Part shown: one piece after another, positions 57,735 to 64,000 of the stretch | Layout: the number at the start of each line of letters is the position of its first letter | Numbering within the stretch: position 1 is the stretch's first letter | Source: Laetiporus sulphureus 93-53 | Lineage: Eukaryota; Basidiomycota; Agaricomycetes; Polyporales; Laetiporaceae | Direction: 5' to 3' | Assembly: GCF_001632365.1 (NCBI RefSeq) | Contig: NW_024468563.1 | Span: 206,549-270,548, forward strand | Length of the DNA stretch: 64,000 nucleotides | Notes under the pieces: generated by a model | Told to the model about the DNA's origin: nothing | Databases searched by the model: none | The model's input: the letters and a program-made list of their open reading frames with translations, nothing else | Position numbers and translations under genes: made by a program

Positions 57735-59354
57735 ATGCCTTGCCTATACTGCCTGTAAAGATTTTGTACAATGCTCCAGTGGCATGTGGCGGCACATCGC
57801 GTGAGACCTGAGTTCGTCGCCGGTCGCTGTACCAGGCAGCAGCTATGCTCGCGTGGGCATATCGTGATGCGTGACGCTTCGCGTTTTCAGCACGTGATCC
57901 GTCACACCGCGCCGCGTTCGATGCGAACTACAGCTTTAGACTCGGAAAATTATTCCGCTGAGAGCACATCCTGACTTCTCCCGCACCATAATGCCTCAAC
58001 ACTGGTACAGTAGATTTTGTCTAGATTTCTGTGTCCGAGCCAGCAGAAAGCTATCAACGCAACAAAACCAGCAAGTGATTTTGTTTTGAATTGGACTCGG
58101 ACCCGAGTATTGCGGGAGTGGTGGGGCGGCGTTCCTGAGCCAGTCACTGGACTTCCCCCTATATAGCGTCTGGAAGTCTGTTACCCAACATATCCCCTCA
58201 TAAAAATGTAATTCACTCTGAAAGGTTTGAAATGATACTACTTCTAGGTTTATTGACTCACTGCTCACCCATTACCATCTGCTATAGCCACATACGAGCG
58301 GCCGTATATTCGCGCGTATGATGTCAACGATGTTTTCCTCACAAGATCCGCTGTTATTCACCCCACCCATGGATAGCTAAGGCTGTTAGGATGCCAGATT
58401 TCTTTCCGGCGCTCCTTCATATTTGCTAGTCAGCTGCTTCATTTGTCTCCACAGTATCGGGGCAAGTACCGCAGGGGATCCGTTGCGAATCCTCACAAGA
58501 AGCCGATGTAGCCGATGCTAGAAGCATCCAGGTCGTCGAATGTATTGCGGTCCGTCCCGCGGAACGTCGAAGTTCGTAACGCGGTCCAACGATAGCCCGA
58601 ACACCGCGGTAAGTTTCCCATTCGGCATCGCTTACGGCCTAAGAACGTTTATCACCTCCTGATCAAATGGACGTTCTCCTCGGAGAAACGCCGATGATAT
58701 CTTCAACTGTGCGCGTGAATTGACGTTCTCGTTTCGCCTTACAAAATCACAATTTTCATGTGCAGAGTTCTAATGCCACATCCCAAACACCAAATACTAC
58801 CTACTCAGACCACATATCTGAACTGAATGAGTAATCAGATGAGAATGCATTTCCAACGCATTCCTGCTGTCGCTCGAGGCGATAATGCTGCTGCGTTCGT
58901 ATATCATGCCCGGGACTTCGTCTATGGACCGGGGTGTGACCTGCGCTTATGGTCTTGAGCTCCCACAACGGTTGCAATGGAGCGGTTTTTCATCACATGG
59001 TGTGTCTTCTCATTAACGGAACGAGGGACGAGGCTCATCTCTGTGGAACACCTTTCGTTCAGACATACGCGTGGCTTGGATACTGTCCGAATCGACGATG
59101 CCCTAATCATTTTTACCGGCTTGATATGCCTTAGACTAGGCAATTGGTGGGACGTGCCCAGCCAAATGAAACACCGCACTAACACATGCGTATCACGATA
59201 CCGGAAGAGGTGGAAAGCTCGGAAGGGCTTTGTTCATAATAGACATTCCGATCGCGTCTACCATAGCCCGCACATAGATATAATGCGTCATGGATGCACT
59301 CATGGCGTCCATGCTAAATTTCTACCTCAACGCTAGCTACGAACCTACATAACC
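57735..59354. other. Divergent intergenic region (UCH37 / monooxygenase 3)
   Basis: No coding exon supported. Frames such as 57996-58268 (-) are of chance length. A weak TATA-like GATATAAT near 59276-59283 precedes the monooxygenase start by about 75 bp. Confidence 0.45.
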
Positions 59355-61174
59355 ATGCAGAACGAAAGATTTCGGATTGCAATAGTGCACGTCTCCTTTG
59401 ATCCCACGGCTGGACCGTACAGCTAATATATAATAACCAGAGGCTCTGGCATAGGAGGGCTCACGTTCGCATTATCCCTACATGAGCTGTGCCAAGATAT
59501 CAGGGTTGATATCTACGAGTCTACCGCCTCGTTTACGGAGATAGGCGCTGGAATAGGCCTCTGGCCAAGGCCATGGGAAATCATGCAGGCTCTAGGACTC
59601 GAGAGCGACTTACTGTCTATCTCTGATACTAGTGGCTCATTGGAACGTTGTGAGTAACATGATGATAGAGATGACGTGCCAGTGTGTTCGTCGTTCATTC
59701 GCCAACAGGGGTACAGTTCATCTACCGCAAGTCTGACCAAGCCGAGGGCGTCACTTTTTGTGAAGGTCGACAACGAGGTAAGTGCAGGTGAGACCATCCG
59801 CAGCCCGCAACGCTGATACGAGTTGTGGCAGTCAGATTCAAGCCTCTGCATCGGGCCGATTTTCAAGCTATCCTAAGCAAACGTCTTCCGGACAGCTGGG
59901 ACGTCCACTTTTCAAAGAGGCTCTCCTCGTATGACGTGACGCGTACCGGTGAAATTTCTCTTCGGTTCACCGACGCATCTACCGCGACGTGTGACTTACT
60001 CGTCGGCTGTGATGGTCTAAAATCTGCCGTTCGCATGGGTCTCTACAGCACTCTTTCGCAACAGGCACAAGCGGCCGGTGACGATGTGGGCGCCGCGCGG
60101 CTTCGTTCGATGTCGACCCCGATGTGGACCGGGAGTGTAGCGTATCGTGGGTTGGTTCCAAGAACTGCACTTGAAGAAGTGGACCCGACCCATCCAGCAC
60201 TTACAGATGCCCTAATGGTGTGTCGTCCGACCGATTAACATGTGTGATACACGCTAACTCATTGGGTAGTACTTCGGAAAAGACAAGGCGAGACTATGAG
60301 CTTTAAGTCACCACTGACCATGTAACTGACATTGAAAAATAGCATCTTTTAACATTTCCAGTGTCACAAGGCAGAGTGATAAATGTCGTAGCGTTTTTCT
60401 CACAGCCCGAGCTGGAAGGCACAGCCTATGATGGTCCTTGGGTCCGCCAGGTTACCAAGGATGAACTCCTCGCTGACTTCGCTTCATGGGAGTCGCAAGT
60501 CCGATCCTTATTAGGAGTATGTCAACCTCCCGCACGAATAGCGGCGTCTTCTGACATCTCACGGAGCAGTGCTTGGACAAGGTCTCTCTCTGGGCGATCC
60601 ACAGTCTGCCGTCTCTACCTACATATGTTGGTAATCGCGTGGCGCTTCTTGGGGATGCGGTCAGTACTACGGAAGCGTTCACTGAGTTTAATAGCTGAAG
60701 TTGTTTCTCCTGCCATGCATCTCAATTATTAGGCACATGCCATGACGCCTCATCAAGGTTCAGGCGCTGGACAGGCTGCTGAGGTATGACTGTTTCCCTT
60801 AATCCCGTTAAACTATCTATTCATGCATGCGGTCTCAGGATGCCTTCGTACTTGCTAACATTATTGCTCATCCTGCCGTCACGATGGAAACACTCCCCGA
60901 CGCACTCCGTGTATACGACGAAATTCGTCGACCCTTTTCTCAAGAAATCGTGGAGCGCTCCCGCCAGACAGGCTTGATCTACGATCTGGTTAGCCCGGCT
61001 CTCCCGCACATCACCGAAGAAGCAAGTGCGTCTGGCGAAATTCCCTCCGAAATTCTTGAAGAGGCCGGCAGAATGGTCGTGGATCTGACGAGTTGGTTGG
61101 GGAGCACTTCTATTATGGACGACCGCGACAAGGCTTTGGCGATGTTGAACGCTCTGTTGAACACAGAGCACTGA
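59355..61174 (+). CDS. FAD-dependent monooxygenase, salicylate-hydroxylase-like, copy 3
   Basis: Diverged paralogue of the two upstream monooxygenases with the same intron positions. Motifs: RFRIAIVGSGIGGLTFALSLH with VDIYES, HRADFQAILSKRLP, DLLVGCDGLKSAVR, YFGKDKHLLTFPVSQG and LLGDAAHAMTPHQGSGAGQAAED; it ends in NALLNTEH. Predicted NAD(P)H-dependent aromatic hydroxylase, substrate unknown. The frame is intact only if two introns start with GC: 59387-59440 (ATAGT|GCACGT) and the one after KDK, ending before CATCTTTTAAC near 60350 (AAG|GCGAGA). In copies 1 and 2 the equivalent introns start with GT. It converges on the MFS transporter gene, whose stop lies about 100 bp away. Confidence 0.9.
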
Positions 61175-61275
61175 AGTATGCACAGCGACTGAATATATCT
61201 AAGGATCCTACATGAAGCACGGGACATGAACTCTACTACAAGAAAGAAGCACCAGCCGTCCACGACCGATCGAAG

Positions 61276-63150
61276 CTATGAAGCAATGTTCTGCGCGGAT
61301 ATCTTGTTATCCATCGTCCATGTCTCGTATGGAAGGGGGAAGGTGACCGTGAACAGCGCACACGCTATCACGATGAGAATAAGATAGACGCCGTAGCCTC
61401 CCAGCCAGTTCTGTTCCAGTGACAGCGCATATGTTGACGTCGCGAAAGCAGGCCCAACCGCGCGCACGACCGACCCTGCGACTTGCGCAACCCCGTTCGT
61501 CGCACCGAGCGATCTCCTGTTCGGCGCGCAGGTAGTGACGAACATCAGGATACAGCCTAGCGAACCGCGCATTAGTCAGCTGAAGCTCTGAGGAGCGAGG
61601 TCAACGGACGAACCAAAGGACATATCCATGACGATGGAGACCGTCAGCTGCAAGAACACGACGCCCCATACGGCTGGAGTCATCCCCGTTCGGAAAGCCA
61701 GCGCGTTGATCAGTGGGAACAGTGAAAACAGCGGGACGAAGGTCGACATGCCAGCCATAAACACACGCTTCGGGCCCCAGCGTCGCACGACAGGGGCGAA
61801 GAACAGAGCCTGAACAGAGCCGTTCATGACTCCCCACGTGCCTAAAAGAGCGCCGATGGTCGCGGGTGAGAATCCAAGGCCGCCCAGCTCGATTGGCGTC
61901 GAGTAGAAGAGAGGCTGGGTAGCGCGGTATGCGATTTCGAGAAATGCGAGCGCGCCGTAGTTGGCAACGGACAATAGGACGGGCCAAATGAGCAGCGAGC
62001 GGAGTGGTGCAGGGGCCTCGAAGACTTCTTCGAGAGCATGCAAACTTTCGTCTGTCTCGGTTGTTCCCGATGGAATTTTAAAACGCTTCTTTTGTACGGT
62101 CTGGACGAACGTCAAGTAAGGCTACTTCATTTATTGGGAGCGATGACATACCTCCTTCAGAAAGACTGCGACGATCGCGAAGACGACAGCACAGAAGGCA
62201 GCGGAGGTAGCGCAAGGCAGGAAGTAAGGGTAGTCGATCCAAAAGCGGCTAGTGAAGATGCGCGGCCACCTATCATGAGGTTTCGCTAATTGTCCGCCTA
62301 TCAAGGGGCTACACGACCGAGCTAGTCAGAATATCTCAGGATTACAGATGGGCTCAAGAACTGACCCAAGTGTCGCGCCGAATGACCAGACGATTGGCAT
62401 GAACGAAAATCCTTGCGCCATGTTAGTATGATCTGTCAGTTCTGCACTCAAAGCGTCAGGAGGTCTTTCCGTCAGCCGTAGTCGCGATATAAAAACCGAC
62501 CTCCCATCATGCTTTTCATGACACCAATATTGCCATTCAAAGCTCCTACGAGACAACGGCTATCGCGAAATTGAGTGATCAATGGCTCGATAGGATACTT
62601 GATTGCCCACCTCACGACAAGCTGCCAGAACGTTCTTGACAAACCAAAGCATATCATGGAGGTACAGAGCCCCGCTGTACCTATCAATAAAACCGGCTTC
62701 CTACCAATGTAATCCGAGACTCGGGACCATTGTAGGATAAACATTGCCTCAGTGAGGAAGAATAGGGACTCCTGTCTCGTTACGAATCAGAGGGCGCTCA
62801 TATTAACGAAATTAGGTTGCCTACAATTAGGCCGGCATAGTACCCAACCTTTCTCTCATCGCCACCTGTGATATCCAGCTCACTGACCAGCTTGATATCG
62901 ATTTGAGCGCTTTACTCGAGATCAGGAACCACGGGAGAAGGCTGACCTGGTTGATGAACGGATAGATACATTGTGATGTAATGGGTTCTCCTAATTGCAG
63001 GAGCAGCAGAACGCCAATCTGTAGTTTCGGCAGAGGAGTGATAGCAGGATTCGCCTTTGCTCGCCTGTCCAGGTCCAGGTCGGGCAGTAAAGGAGTTCGT
63101 TCATGATCAACGGTCGGTCTGGTCTCGTCGTTGTCCCTTGATGAAGACAT
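61276..63150 (-). CDS. MFS transporter, zinc-induced-facilitator/TetA-like group
   Basis: Twelve-helix major facilitator, probably exporting small organic molecules or metal chelates from the cytosol; substrate not known. Start MSSSRDNDETRP at 63150. A soluble N-terminus with RTPLLPDLD leads into helix 1 (LPKLQIGVLLLLQLGEPI). Then come LVSELDITGGDERKVGYYAG, signature motif A as SDYIGRKPVL, CLVGALNGNIGVMKSMMGEL, SFGATLGPLIGGQLAKP and FWIDYPYFLPC. After a central loop, the second half includes LIWPVLLSVANYGALAFLEI, GPKRVFMAG and CAPNRRSLGATNGVAQ. About ten short GT-AG introns join in phase; the one before CILMFVTTC uses GTTCGT. No lesions seen. The convergent position next to a FAD monooxygenase would suit a degradation or export pair, but that is inference. 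Confidence 0.9.
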
Positions 63151-64000
63151 TTCACGAGTCGACGTACGCAGCAATAGATTACAGGAAGGTGTGAAAGGTT
63201 GTGAAAGACGATATTAACAGAATAGGCTGATCTGCCTCCGCTGTCTATATGTACCAGTTAGAGTCATATGTGGGGCTCCGCGGGAAATTAGCCGGCGGGT
63301 CGTGTTCCTAAGAGGGGCAAACCTTTGCCGTGATTTGTCCACTTCACCGAAGTCTCTAGTGAAAAAAATCCTGCGATGCATTTTGAGCAGAAATAGAGAT
63401 GGCTCCGTTGACAAGAACATTGATCTTTTCCCGCACGCTCAGGTTCCTGCATTTACCTTCAGATGCATTGTCTTGCCACGAACCGAATTGTGGCTGAGGA
63501 TGATCATTCGTCATTGATTTGACTCTGATTACCGCTCATCTTATCTTATCGCTTGCCGTCCAAGTCCATCTCAGACCTGTTCCCGGGGTTGTCTTGTAAT
63601 CACGACCAGTTTGAAAATTGCGACAAATACAACACATTGAATCAAAATACAGCTGAGATAAGTACGACAGTATTCACAGTTCATCGCTGCTTAGACAGTG
63701 CGATAAAATGCGATAAAATGAATTGTGGCACAAGTAATGATGTACTCATCACGTTTTTCCGACGCGGGATTAAGCGCCCGAGCGTCCGTGAGCGTCAAAC
63801 GGCTTCACTTCGTACTACATGCAACCCATCGTCTGCGCTCGTGTGCTCATTCACCGCAGACATGAAGCGATTTGCACATGTGGCAAATGCTTAGCAAATG
63901 TCAACAAGTTTTTTGCCTTTGTGATCTCAATTTGCTATGGTTCCTTCCCACATTCTGTATTAAGTATTTGCATATAATATGTTGGAGGCAGAAATTTAAA
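63151..64000. other. Upstream region of the MFS gene to window end
   Basis: Presumed promoter of the minus-strand transporter, then sequence without a gene that I can support. A short duplicated stretch occurs near 63708-63720 (GCGATAAAAT twice). An AT-rich end follows. Confidence 0.4.

Overview
The window looks like nuclear DNA of an agaricomycete fungus (Basidiomycota), most likely a polypore-type species. The evidence is dense short introns (about 41-75 bp) that can be joined by eye, about 50% GC, and several protein families I know only from mushroom-forming fungi: a Ser/Thr-rich single-pass membrane sensor, a multi-copy membrane-protein family, F-box paralogues and expanded salicylate-hydroxylase-like monooxygenases. 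There are no bacterial-type operons, rRNA or CRISPR. About 695 bases are unsequenced (14308-15002).

Layout. 2494-4865 (+): cytochrome P450 with about 14 introns. 9069-12834 (+): Noc1/Mak21-type ribosome-biogenesis protein. 14163-16740 (-): Ser/Thr-rich membrane sensor, cut by the gap. 16.7-21.4 kb: gene-poor, with a diverged tandem duplication at 17.3-17.9 kb. 21430-23200 (+): secreted or membrane protein whose reading frame carries an early TGA; the family-like C-terminus continues to 23296. 23636-25703 (-): WDR8/WRAP73-type WD-repeat protein. 26191-28013 (+): F-box protein A. 28.4-29.1 kb (+): relic of the gene at 30307-31496 (-).

The region from 37.8 to 54.6 kb is a mosaic of duplicated segments. 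It holds two near-identical FAD monooxygenases (41094-42901 and 52203-54007), F-box protein B (44794-46623), a 5'-truncated F-box copy C (49929-50572), a damaged Ure2-like glutathione S-transferase (48850-49837), a damaged aminoglycoside-phosphotransferase-like kinase (39442-40279) sitting inside one duplicated arm, and two pairs of dispersed non-coding repeats.

Beyond this lie a small secreted protein (55103-55787, +), a UCH37/UCHL5-type deubiquitinase (56043-57734, -), a third FAD monooxygenase (59355-61174, +) and a convergent MFS transporter (61276-63150, -).

Biologically the window mixes conserved housekeeping genes (Noc1, WDR8, UCH37) with accessory genes typical of fungal detoxification and secondary metabolism (P450, FAD monooxygenases, GST, MFS). 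The accessory part is actively duplicating and decaying. The most unusual signal is at the P450 heme-binding cysteine: the codon can only be completed if a single-nucleotide exon at 4556 is spliced in between two good introns. No previously undescribed multi-gene system was evident.
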